In this document: one piece after another, positions 16,111 through 23,164 of the stretch
Layout: each line of letters starts with the position of its first letter
Position numbering within the stretch: the first letter of the stretch is position 1
Assembly (NCBI GenBank): GCA_963621145.1
Contig: CAVFDI010000010.1
Location: 1-37,095 of the forward strand
Length of the DNA stretch: 37,095 nt
Direction: 5' to 3'
From: W0P28-013 sp963621145
GTDB taxonomy: Bacteria; Bacteroidota; Bacteroidia; Bacteroidales; Paludibacteraceae
Made by a program: the position numbers and the translations under genes
Notes under the pieces: generated by a model
Database searches by the model: none
What the model was told of the DNA's origin: nothing
What the model saw: only the letters and a program-made list of their open reading frames with translations

Positions 16111-16425
16111 ATGACTAAAGCAGACATCATCAACGAGATTGCTAAAAACACTGGCCTGCCAAAAGAAGATGTGCTACGCACAGTTGAAGCATTCGTCGAG
16201 ACCATCAAAACATCGTTGGGCGAGGGTAAACGCCTTCAAGCACAAGGCAAAGCCGATTTGGCAAAAGAACACAACGTGTATTTGAGAGGTTTTGGTAGTT
16301 TTATCGTGAAAACGCGCGCAAAAAAGACCGCTCGCAACATCTCGAAAAACACCACCATCATCATTCCGGAACACAGCATTCCGGCGTTCAAACCATCGAA
16401 AGAATTCGTTGAAAAACTGAAATAA
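16111..16425 (+). CDS. HU-family DNA-binding protein with a 15-residue insertion
   Basis: HU proteins bend and compact DNA as dimers. The N-terminal MTKADIINEIAKNTGLPKEDV, the central FGSF motif (LRGFGSFIVKTRAKKTARN) and the DNA-binding arm with its IPAFKPSKEF end are all canonical. The length is 104 residues rather than about 90. The excess is a charged segment, KRLQAQGKADLAKEH, between the second helix and the first strand (NVYLRGFGSF), where typical HU has one or two residues. The arm and hydrophobic core are intact, so the insertion should extend the helix-strand turn near the dimer body. The next gene, the 29-residue basic protein, starts 38 bp downstream. Confidence 0.93.
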   Translation: MTKADIINEIAKNTGLPKEDVLRTVEAFVETIKTSLGEGKRLQAQGKADLAKEHNVYLRGFGSFIVKTRAKKTARNISKNTTIIIPEHSIPAFKPSKEFVEKLK

Positions 16426-16463
16426 CGAATTTAAGTTGTTTTACATTTTAAATTCTAACGACT

Positions 16464-16553
16464 ATGCCAAACGGTAAAAAACACAAAAGGCACAAAATGT
16501 CTACCCACAAACGCAAAAAACGTTTAAGAAAGGATAGACATAAGAAAAAATAA
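16464..16553 (+). CDS. 29-residue Lys/Arg-rich protein, probable ribosome-associated small protein
   Basis: This short frame encodes MPNGKKHKRHKMSTHKRKKR and nine further residues ending in HKKK; about two thirds are Lys, Arg or His. Very similar tiny proteins occur in Bacteroidota genomes next to rng, to my recollection annotated as hypothetical. The pattern KRHKMxxHKRKKRxRK resembles the AURKAIP1/COX24 family, which includes the actinobacterial ribosomal protein bS22 and mitochondrial mS38. A role on the ribosome is therefore plausible but inferred. It lies between HU and rng, 38 bp after HU, and is followed by a terminator-like inverted repeat. Confidence 0.8.
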   Translation: MPNGKKHKRHKMSTHKRKKRLRKDRHKKK

Positions 16554-16577
16554 GGCTTAGGTCTGCCTTTGAAGGGA

Positions 16578-16632
16578 GAAAAAACAAATTTAGAGTTCGG
16601 TATTTGGTTAGCGTCTTTAAGTTTGTTTTTTC
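16578..16632 (+). terminator. Long-loop terminator after HU and the small basic gene
   Basis: GAAAAAACAAATTTA (16578-16592) pairs with TTAAGTTTGTTTTTTC (16617-16632) with one mismatch. The right arm ends in a T-run. The loop is 24 nt. It would end the HU-small protein transcript before the rng leader. Confidence 0.55.
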
Positions 16633-16657
16633 GTTTTTGAATGTCGCGAAACTTTTC

Positions 16658-16754
16658 AGGTAGGTTCTAAAAATTCGCAAAGAGCGATTAATGCAGCAAA
16701 AGCATTTAGGAACTTGCCAAAAAATATAAAAGCGTAGAATTTTAGAACCTACCT
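16658..16754 (+). mobile_element. MITE-like element, copy 1 (internally deleted, 97 bp), forming the rng leader
   Basis: The element has terminal inverted repeats AGGTAGGTTCTAAAA and its complement TTTTAGAACCTACCT. Its interior CGCAAAGAG, GCAAAAGCATTTAGGAACTTGCC, and ATATAAAAGCGTAGAA matches the right half of copy 2 (28824-29039). Relative to copy 2 it lacks 114 bp between two AAAATT microhomologies. It ends 7 bp before the TTG start of rng. No clear target-site duplication is visible. Confidence 0.85.
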
Positions 16755-16761
16755 TACCACA

Positions 16762-18336
16762 TTGGAAAAAGAACTAGTAATAAGTGCGAACAGTGAGAAT
16801 ATCACCATTGCGCTGCTCGAGGATAAGAAGCTTGTAGAGATTCACAAAGACACGCTGCGGCCGTCGTTTGCCGTGGGCAACATCTATCTAGGTCGTGTGA
16901 AACGTGTGATGCAAGGCTTGAATGCTGCTTTTGTCGACATAGGTTCGGCAAAAGAGGCGTTTGTGCATTATCACGACCTTGGCGACCAATTCCCCACGAT
17001 GAACGCCTATGTGAAGCAGTTGCTGAGCAACCGCAAGCGCATGCCCGACAAAATTGAGCGTCTGCCCGAACTCGAGCGCGATGGCAACATAAAAGATGTG
17101 CTGTCGATTGGCGATTACATTCTGGTGCAGATTGTGAAAGAACCCATCTCGACCAAAGGGCCACGGCTTACTTGCGAAATTTCGCTGGCGAGCCGCAATA
17201 TGGTTTTCCTGCCTTTCGGTGAAAAAATATCGGTGTCGCAAAAAATTCGCTCGAATGCCGAGCGCACGCGTCTGCGCCAACTGATGCAAAGCATCAAACC
17301 CGCCAATTGTGGCTTGATAATGCGCACCATGGCCGAAGATAAGCGCGTAGCCGAACTCGATGGCGAACTGAAAATGACAGTAAAACGCTGGACGCAAGCC
17401 ATCGAAAAAATTCGTCAATCAAACGGCATCACACTAGTTTCGGAAGAGTTGAGTCGCTCGGCTGCCATCGTGCGCGACCTGTTCGACAACGATTTCGAGT
17501 GCATCTACGTCGATAACAAAGCCGTTCAAGCCGAACTGACCGAGTATCTGCACATGATTGCGCCCGACAAGGACAACATAGTGAAACTACATCGCGAAGC
17601 AATGCCCATTTTCGAAAGTTTCGGCATTGCCAAGCAGGTGAAATCGCTCTTCGGTCGCACAGTGTCGGTGAAACGTGGCGCCTACCTCATTTTCGACCAA
17701 ACCGAAGCCATGCACGTTATCGATGTGAACAGCGGCACACGCACTAGGGCTGGTCAAACGCAAGAAGAAAACGCGCTGGAGGTGAACATGGCCTCGGCCG
17801 ATGAGATTGCGCGTCAACTGCGACTGCGCGACATTGGCGGCATCATCGTCATCGACTTTATAGACCTTACGGAATCGGAAAATCGCCAAAAACTGTACGA
17901 ACACATGACGCAGTTGATGGCCAACGACCGCGCGCGGCACAACATTTTGCCGCTGAGCAAATTCTGCCTGATGCAGATAACGCGCCAACGTGTGCGCCCT
18001 GCCACCGTCATTCGCACCGACGAAGTCTGCCCAACCTGTGGCGGCACTGGCAAAGTGCGCCCAGCCATTTTGATAATCGACGAGATAGAAGACCAACTTG
18101 CAAGCCTTGTGGGCGACTATGGCTTCAAACACATCGAACTGCAAGTGCACCCTTACGTTAGCGCGTACATCAAAAAAGGACTCTGGTCGCTCGAACGGCG
18201 CTGGCGTTGGAAATATCATTGCCACCTGAAAGTGGTGCCGATGTTCGAACTCGGATTTTTGGAGTTTCGCTTTGTCGACGAACAAGGCGAGGTGCTAAAT
18301 CTCGAGGTAATCTCAGAAATGAGTAAGAAAAATTAA
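16762..18336 (+). CDS. rng: Ribonuclease G (Rne/Rng family)
   Basis: This endoribonuclease cuts single-stranded AU-rich RNA and acts in rRNA maturation and mRNA decay. The 524-residue protein has an S1 domain (about 38-130, GNIYLGRVKRVMQGLNAAFVDIG), the RNase H-like catalytic region, the catalytic Asp residues in MHVIDVNSGTR and IIVIDFIDL, and the zinc-link CPTCGGTGKV. It lacks the long C-terminal scaffold of RNase E. TTG 16762 is the start: EKELVISANSENITIALLEDKKLVE directly after it is the conserved N-terminus and no ATG is near. The start codon is only 7 bp from the end of a MITE copy, so the mRNA leader is element-derived. ffh follows by 37 bp. Confidence 0.95.
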   Translation: MEKELVISANSENITIALLEDKKLVEIHKDTLRPSFAVGNIYLGRVKRVMQGLNAAFVDIGSAKEAFVHYHDLGDQFPTMNAYVKQLLSNRKRMPDKIERLPELERDGNIKDVLSIGDYILVQIVKEPISTKGPRLTCEISLASRNMVFLPFGEKISVSQKIRSNAERTRLRQLMQSIKPANCGLIMRTMAEDKRVAELDGELKMTVKRWTQAIEKIRQSNGITLVSEELSRSAAIVRDLFDNDFECIYVDNKAVQAELTEYLHMIAPDKDNIVKLHREAMPIFESFGIAKQVKSLFGRTVSVKRGAYLIFDQTEAMHVIDVNSGTRTRAGQTQEENALEVNMASADEIARQLRLRDIGGIIVIDFIDLTESENRQKLYEHMTQLMANDRARHNILPLSKFCLMQITRQRVRPATVIRTDEVCPTCGGTGKVRPAILIIDEIEDQLASLVGDYGFKHIELQVHPYVSAYIKKGLWSLERRWRWKYHCHLKVVPMFELGFLEFRFVDEQGEVLNLEVISEMSKKN

Positions 18337-18373
18337 AGAAAATCTATAATAATTTACAGATACACCATTTATT

Positions 18374-19681
18374 ATGTTTGAAAACTTAAGCGAACGCCTC
18401 GAACGGTCGTTCAAAATATTGAAAGGTCAAGGTCGCATTACCGAGATTAACATTGCCGAAACACTGAAAGATGTGCGCAAGGCGTTGCTCGATGCCGACG
18501 TGAACTACAAAGTTGCCAAGACTTTCACCGACGAGGTGAAGCAAAAAGCCCTCGGTCAGAATGTGTTGCTGGCTGTGAAGCCCAACGAGATGATGGTGAA
18601 AATAGTTCACGACGAGTTGGCACGACTGATGGGCGGCGAGAATGTGGACATCAACCTGAAAGGCAATCCTGCAGTGATTTTGATGTCGGGTTTGCAAGGT
18701 TCGGGTAAGACCACTTTCTCGGGAAAATTGGCAAACATGCTCAAACACAAACGCGGCAAAAATCCGATGCTTGTGGCGTGCGACGTGTACCGTCCGGCCG
18801 CCATTGAGCAGTTGCGCGTGGTTGGCGAGCAAATTGGTGTGCCTGTCTACAGCGAGCCAGAGTGCAAAAATCCAGTTGAGATAGCGCAAAATGCCATAAA
18901 ACAAGCCAAAAAAAGCGGCTGCGATGTGGTGATTGTGGATACGGCTGGTCGTTTGGCGGTCGACGAGCAGATGATGGCCGAGATCGAAGCCATCAAAAAA
19001 GCCATCGAGCCGAGCGAGACGCTGTTTGTGGTCGATGCCATGACAGGTCAAGACGCCGTGAACACTGCCAAAGAGTTCAACGAACGCATCGATTTCGATG
19101 GCGCTGTGCTTACCAAACTCGACGGCGACACGCGTGGTGGCGCGGCACTCTCAATTCGTGCGGTGGTCGATAAACCGATAAAATTTGTCGGCACGGGCGA
19201 AAAAATGGATGCTATCGATCTGTTTCACCCGCAGCGCATGGCCGACCGAATTCTCGGTATGGGCGATATTGTTTCGCTTGTGGAGCGTGCGCAGGAGCAG
19301 TACGACGAGAATGAGGCACGCCGTTTGGCGAAGAAAATTGCCAAAAATCGCTTCGATTTCAACGATTTCATGGGACAGTTGCAGCAAATCAAGAAGATGG
19401 GCAACCTGAAAGATGTTGCATCGATGATTCCTGGCGTGGGCAAGGCTTTGAAAGATGTCGACATCGACGATAATGCGTTTGTTGGCATCGAAGCCATCAT
19501 TCAGTCGATGACGCCAGCCGAGCGCGAAAATCCTGCATTGCTCAATGGTAGCCGCAAAAACCGCATTGCCAAAGGCTCTGGACGTGGCATTGTGGAGGTG
19601 AACCGCCTTATCAAACAATTCGACCAAATGAGCAAAATGATGCGCATGATGCAGCAGCGCAATTTCAAGATGAGAAGATAA
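18374..19681 (+). CDS. ffh: Signal recognition particle protein Ffh
   Basis: Ffh binds SRP RNA and signal peptides and targets ribosomes to the membrane receptor FtsY. The 435 residues show the N-domain (1-90), the G-domain with GLQGSGKT (106-113), DTAGR, TKLDGDTRGGAALS and the RILGMGD linker, and the M-domain (about 295-435), which ends with the Met-rich helix QMSKMMRMMQQR. Everything expected is present and of normal length. It follows rng at 37 bp and is followed by a spacer of 7-bp repeats and folD. Confidence 0.97.
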   Translation: MFENLSERLERSFKILKGQGRITEINIAETLKDVRKALLDADVNYKVAKTFTDEVKQKALGQNVLLAVKPNEMMVKIVHDELARLMGGENVDINLKGNPAVILMSGLQGSGKTTFSGKLANMLKHKRGKNPMLVACDVYRPAAIEQLRVVGEQIGVPVYSEPECKNPVEIAQNAIKQAKKSGCDVVIVDTAGRLAVDEQMMAEIEAIKKAIEPSETLFVVDAMTGQDAVNTAKEFNERIDFDGAVLTKLDGDTRGGAALSIRAVVDKPIKFVGTGEKMDAIDLFHPQRMADRILGMGDIVSLVERAQEQYDENEARRLAKKIAKNRFDFNDFMGQLQQIKKMGNLKDVASMIPGVGKALKDVDIDDNAFVGIEAIIQSMTPAERENPALLNGSRKNRIAKGSGRGIVEVNRLIKQFDQMSKMMRMMQQRNFKMRR

Positions 19682-19684
19682 TAG

Positions 19685-19717
19685 AAATTTCAGATTTCAA
19701 ATTTCAGATTTCAAATT
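19685..19717. repeat. Heptanucleotide tandem repeat, ffh-folD spacer
   Basis: ATTTCAG and ATTTCAA alternate for four full units and a partial fifth. The same heptad in reverse complement (CTGAAAT/TTGAAAT) occurs at 25293-25315 and 29753-29787. The rest of this spacer (19746-19780) has an 8-bp pattern around TCAACTT. Confidence 0.85.
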
Positions 19718-19784
19718 AGTGCGCAGTTCACCTGTCGTGCGTAAACTCATCAACTTCTCAACTCGTCAACTTTTTAACTTACAT

Positions 19785-20675
19785 ATGCAGATTATCGACG
19801 GAAAAAAAATTGCGGAGCAGATAAAGGCTGAGATTGCCGACGAGGTGGCGCAAATGCGAGCCAAAGGGCTGCGTGCGCCGCATCTTGCCACCATTCTTGT
19901 GGGGCACAATGGCGCCAGCGAAACATACGTGGCAAACAAGGTGAAAGCCTGTGAGCGCTGCGGTTTCGACGCTACTGTGGTGCGTTTCGAGAGTGATGTG
20001 ACCGAGGCTGAACTGCTGCAACGCATTGCGCAACTGAATGCTGATAACTCCATCGATGGCATTTTGGTTCAACTGCCGCTACCGCCGCACATCGATGCGC
20101 AAAAGGTGGCGGAGTCTATCAGCCCGTCGAAAGATGTCGATGGCTTTCACCCGATAAATGTGGGGCGCGCTGCGCTGGGCTTGCCCGCTTTTGAGTGCGC
20201 CACACCCGCTGGAATTTTGGAACTGCTCCATCGTAGCGGCATCGAAACCGATGGCAAACATTGCGTGATAATCGGTCGCAGCAACATTGTTGGTCGTCCA
20301 CTTTCGACTCTGCTTGCGCGCAAAACGCCCGATGCTAACGCTACCGTAACGCTTTGCCATAGCCACACACACAATCTTGCCGCAATTGCTCGCACAGCCG
20401 ACATTCTTGTGGCGGCCATCGGTCAACCGCATTTTGTTACTGCCGATATGGTGAAAGATGGCGCAACGGTGGTTGATGTGGGCATTACGCGCGTTCCCGA
20501 CGAAGGTGCGCCGCGCGGCTATCGTCTTGCGGGCGATGTCGATTTTGAGCATGTCGCACCAAAATGTTCGCACATCACGCCCGTGCCTGGTGGCGTCGGT
20601 CCCATGACCATTGCCGCCCTTATGCGCAACACACTTATTGCCAATCATCGAATGATTGAATCATTGAATCATTGA
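19785..20675 (+). CDS. folD: Methylenetetrahydrofolate dehydrogenase / cyclohydrolase
   Basis: This bifunctional enzyme interconverts 5,10-methylene-THF and 10-formyl-THF. Key residues are visible: Y48 and the catalytic K52 in YVANKVKACERCG, QLPLPPHI, the DVDGFHPINVGR loop, TPAGILELL, the NADP-binding IIGRSNIVGRP, and the C-terminal TPVPGGVGPMTIAALMRNT. The ATG at 19785 is chosen because an upstream in-frame extension is encoded by spacer repeats. The protein ends NHRMIESLNH; the codons for the last residues are part of the TTGAATCA repeat tract that continues beyond the stop, so the tail is repeat-derived. Confidence 0.96.
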   Translation: MQIIDGKKIAEQIKAEIADEVAQMRAKGLRAPHLATILVGHNGASETYVANKVKACERCGFDATVVRFESDVTEAELLQRIAQLNADNSIDGILVQLPLPPHIDAQKVAESISPSKDVDGFHPINVGRAALGLPAFECATPAGILELLHRSGIETDGKHCVIIGRSNIVGRPLSTLLARKTPDANATVTLCHSHTHNLAAIARTADILVAAIGQPHFVTADMVKDGATVVDVGITRVPDEGAPRGYRLAGDVDFEHVAPKCSHITPVPGGVGPMTIAALMRNTLIANHRMIESLNH

Positions 20676-20686
20676 ATGATTGAATG
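20645..20686. repeat. Octanucleotide repeat tract overlapping the folD 3' end
   Basis: Units ATTGAATC and ATTGAATG repeat about five times across the last codons, the stop codon and the spacer. A related 8-bp pattern lies at 1398-1433 before folA. Confidence 0.8.
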
Positions 20687-20715
20687 GGCATCTTCTGAAT
20701 TTTGCTGATGAAAAT

Positions 20716-22077
20716 CTAGAAAAACATCTCTGCGTTGTGTTGTGGCTCGCCAATGAACATGATGTAGTAAATTGGCAAATAGGTTATCCCGTTTGCTTGT
20801 TTTACTTTTTGCGCGTTCGATAACACGATGGCCGATTTTATATTGTAATCGGGCGTGGCTACCATTCTACTGAGAGCACTGTGCACGGTGTAATCTTTGC
20901 CTGATTTCACCTCGATGGGCAAGATACTCAGCGAATTATAATCATCAATAAGAAAATCGACCTCGCCACGTTGGCGGTTGTCGTAGTAGAAAAGGATGTT
21001 CCCATGTGCTTTGAGTTCAGTTGCTACTACATTTTCGTAAACGCTACCAAGATTGATGCTGCGTTCATTGTTGAGAATTGGACTTAGATTATTGCGGTAA
21101 AGTTGTGCGGTGAATAGTCCAACATCGTTTTGATAGAGCTTAAGCAGATTTTTATGAACTGACTCCTTCAGCGGATATTTTGGGTTCGATATGGCGTGAA
21201 CATCAATGGTAATGCCCGAAGAGATGAGATATTCAAATTCTTCGCTGTAACGACTAAAACGATCTCCTTCTTTTCCTTGGATATCTTTTGCTACAATGCG
21301 TTTTTTCTTGTTCTCCATTTGCGAAGGAATAAGATCGAAAATGCGACGAATGAGCAAGTTCCGTCCATTGTTGTATTCATATTTTGCTGCATCTTCAGCA
21401 TACATGGAGCGAATTGATTCTTGTACTTGCCGCACTTTCACAATGTTGTGAGTATTCAGGTATTCGTTCACTGCATCGGGCATGCCGCCAACTAGTAGGT
21501 AGCGAAGAAAAAGGTTCATTACCTGTGTATGCATAGCTTCGCCGAGGCTTTCGCGCGCTTCGTAGCAACGGCGCATTTCGTCGATTGCCTCGCGTCCGAC
21601 GCCGTTGGCTATCATAAATTCCTCCAAGTCGAGTTGAAACATCTGTTTGCGAATGATGCTACCAACTGGAATCGATGTAGTAGAACGGAGTGCGATGCCA
21701 AGTAAACTACCACTCGCTACGAAGTGATAACGCTGTTCTTGTCGAAAAAATTTCAGCATCGAAAGATATTGCGGATATTGCTGTATTTCGTCGAGAAAGA
21801 TGAGTGTGTCGTCGTAATTGCCAAGCTTGTCGCCCGCCAACACACTAAGGTTTAGATAAAAATCGTCTGTGGTGCGAATGTTGCGAAAAATGCCAAAACC
21901 CTCGGCATCTTCTGCAAAATTTATCTCAACAAAATTGCGAAAACACTGTTTCCCAACTTCGCGGATAATGTACGATTTGCCAATTTGGCGTGCGCCCTCG
22001 AGCACTAATATTTTGTCGGTATTCGATTTAAAATGCTCCTCTAAGAAGCGTTGAATTTTTCTGTACAACATACGCAT
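20716..22077 (-). CDS. AAA_14/DUF4143-type ATPase (orphan), second copy
   Basis: This 453-residue protein belongs to the same broad family as the ATPase at 13326-14603 but to a different branch. Walker A is GARQIGKS (28-35), Walker B LIFLDEIQ (92-99), the sensor is FVASGSLLGIALRS, and the C-terminal DUF4143 domain reads GEVDFLIDDY and PIEVKSGKDY. That keeps the D-ExK pattern of PD-(D/E)XK nuclease folds, unlike the first copy. Two ATGs (codons 1 and 3) are possible starts. The gene stands alone with a strong promoter and an array of three 33-bp-spaced repeats in its 5' leader, the last reaching the start codon. The biological role is unknown; defence, plasmid-like maintenance and DNA repair are all conjecture. 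Confidence 0.9.
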   Translation of the reverse strand: MRMLYRKIQRFLEEHFKSNTDKILVLEGARQIGKSYIIREVGKQCFRNFVEINFAEDAEGFGIFRNIRTTDDFYLNLSVLAGDKLGNYDDTLIFLDEIQQYPQYLSMLKFFRQEQRYHFVASGSLLGIALRSTTSIPVGSIIRKQMFQLDLEEFMIANGVGREAIDEMRRCYEARESLGEAMHTQVMNLFLRYLLVGGMPDAVNEYLNTHNIVKVRQVQESIRSMYAEDAAKYEYNNGRNLLIRRIFDLIPSQMENKKKRIVAKDIQGKEGDRFSRYSEEFEYLISSGITIDVHAISNPKYPLKESVHKNLLKLYQNDVGLFTAQLYRNNLSPILNNERSINLGSVYENVVATELKAHGNILFYYDNRQRGEVDFLIDDYNSLSILPIEVKSGKDYTVHSALSRMVATPDYNIKSAIVLSNAQKVKQANGITYLPIYYIMFIGEPQHNAEMFF

Positions 22078-22156
22078 TTACACTTTTCAATGAGTTTTTG
22101 ACTCGTAAAATGACACTTTTCAATATATTTTATGGTCAAAAAATGACACTTTTCAA
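22077..22156. repeat. Three-unit 33-bp iteron array in the leader of the second AAA_14 gene
   Basis: On the - strand TTGAAAAGTGTCATTTT occurs twice and a third unit reads TTGAAAAGTGTAAATG. On the + strand the units end at 22090, 22123 and 22156, exactly 33 bp apart. The promoter-proximal two are near-perfect. The third overlaps the start codon, whose ATG is the end of the unit. A protein or RNA binding here would directly control translation or early transcription. Confidence 0.93.
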
Positions 22157-22169
22157 ACTTTTGGAGTTG

Positions 22170-22201
22170 CAAAGGTAGCAATTTTTTATGCAGTTGCAAA
22201 A
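22170..22201 (-). promoter_or_regulatory. Strong promoter of the second AAA_14 gene
   Basis: On the - strand TTTTG, a 19-bp spacer and TACCTTTG (22170-22177) give a near-consensus Bacteroidota promoter. Transcription would start around 22163, just ahead of the first iteron, so all iterons are in the transcribed leader. Confidence 0.85.
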
Positions 22202-22239
22202 AAATTGCTGGTTAAAAGTAAAAAGAGGAAAGTTAAATG

Positions 22240-22263
22240 GTAGGGACGCACCGAGTGCGTTCG
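22240..22263. repeat. Hairpin repeat GTAGGGACGCACCGAGTGCG
   Basis: ACGCAC-CGA-GTGCGT folds into a 6-bp stem. Similar hairpins lie at 1928-1963, 7208-7233 and 33992-34017. It lies between the VUT gene stop and the second ATPase promoter and has no T-run. Confidence 0.5.
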
Positions 22264-22295
22264 TGTTTCACTGATTTTTGTTTGTACGAAATTTT

Positions 22296-22991
22296 CTACA
22301 AGTCTTTGATTTTCAGCGGATTGTAAGAAATGTCGTGATCGAATACGTCGCTGCCTTCTATCTTTTTGATGCGGCGTACCACAAGGTTGGTCAGCGGCAG
22401 CGCTATGACTTCGTACATTGTTTTCAGCACTATTTGCACTGCCATCATCTGCACGAGTTCGTTTAGTGGAGCCAGTCCGCCAAAGGCGATGGGGAAGAAG
22501 ATGAGCGAATCGGCGGTCTCGCCAACAATGGTGCTTGCAATGGCGCGCCACGAAAAATGTTTGCCGCCATCGCGTAGTTTCATGCGGCTCATCACGTAGG
22601 CGTTCAGAAACGAACCTACCAAAAATGCCGTGAGCGATGCCACCATGATGCGCGGTGCAAGCCCGAACACGAAATTGAATGCTTCGGCACCTTCCCAAAA
22701 TGGTGCGCCAGGCAACAAAACCGCCAAACCGCCTGCCAGAGCCACAAAAGCATTCATCGCAAAGCCAGTCCAGATGACCAAACGCGCCTTGCGAAAGCCC
22801 CAAACTTCGACCAAACAGTCGTTGATGATGTACGAAATGGGGAACACTAGCAAACCCGCTGTGAGCGTGATGCCGCAAATGGATAACACTTTGGTTTCGA
22901 GTAGGTTAGATGCTATCAGGCAGACATTGAAAAAGATGCCAAACAGCATGAAAGGGACGGATACAGTTTGTTTCGAGGTGGGTTGTTTCAT
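22296..22991 (-). CDS. VUT-family (YhhQ/QPTR-like) queuosine precursor transporter
   Basis: The 231-residue protein has about six membrane helices and VUT-family features: FNVCLIASNLLETKVLSICGITLTAGLLVFPISYIINDCLVEVWG near the N-terminus and GETADSLIFFPIAFGG in the second half. In E. coli YhhQ imports the queuosine precursors preQ0/preQ1. The gene is preceded by a preQ1-I riboswitch whose last helix ends 3 nt before the start codon, which ties the transporter to queuosine precursors independently. The ATG at 22991 is chosen because the riboswitch lies upstream of it; an upstream in-frame ATG at 23039 would run through the aptamer. queA, the late queuosine gene, is at 31139-32191. No preQ1 synthesis genes are visible in the window. 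Confidence 0.93.
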   Translation of the reverse strand: MKQPTSKQTVSVPFMLFGIFFNVCLIASNLLETKVLSICGITLTAGLLVFPISYIINDCLVEVWGFRKARLVIWTGFAMNAFVALAGGLAVLLPGAPFWEGAEAFNFVFGLAPRIMVASLTAFLVGSFLNAYVMSRMKLRDGGKHFSWRAIASTIVGETADSLIFFPIAFGGLAPLNELVQMMAVQIVLKTMYEVIALPLTNLVVRRIKKIEGSDVFDHDISYNPLKIKDL

Positions 22992-22994
22992 ATT

Positions 22995-23025
22995 CTTGTT
23001 TTTTACGTGGTTAATCAAGCACACG
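22995..23025 (-). promoter_or_regulatory. preQ1-I (class I) riboswitch
   Basis: On the - strand: CGTG (P1), the 12-nt loop TGCTTGATTAAC, CACG (P1), TAAAAAA (A-rich L2) and CAAG, which pairs with CTTG inside the first loop to form the H-type pseudoknot. The first loop has the same length as in the Bacillus queC aptamer, and the C preceding the pseudoknot strand corresponds to the residue that pairs with preQ1. The downstream gene encodes a queuosine-precursor transporter. CAAG is followed by AAT and the ATG, so ligand-stabilised folding would block ribosome entry. Confidence 0.88.
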
Positions 23026-23058
23026 GGCTGCAGGCGCAACCAGAAATGTTTTGCGCTG

Positions 23059-23088
23059 CAAAATTACTATTTTTTTGTAACTTTGCAA
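23059..23088 (-). promoter_or_regulatory. Promoter of the VUT transporter
   Basis: On the - strand TTG (23086-23088), a 19-bp spacer and TAATTTTG (23059-23066). Transcription would begin about 30 nt before the preQ1 aptamer. Confidence 0.7.
23078..23085 (+). promoter_or_regulatory. -7 box (TAACTTTG) of lpxK
   Basis: TAACTTTG lies 79 bp upstream of the lpxK ATG and within the spacer of the divergent VUT promoter. The -33 element is weak. Confidence 0.6.
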
Positions 23089-23164
23089 GCGGAAAAGTGC
23101 TAGGCATTTGAATCGGGTGTTAAACTTATCAACCCATCAACTTTTCACCTTTTCAACGAAAAAA

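Noticed and set aside
16658..16754. TA target-site duplication around MITE copy 1
   Set aside because: The left flank is TTTTC and the right flank TACCA; the TA seen around copy 2 is not reproduced, so the duplication is not established for the family.
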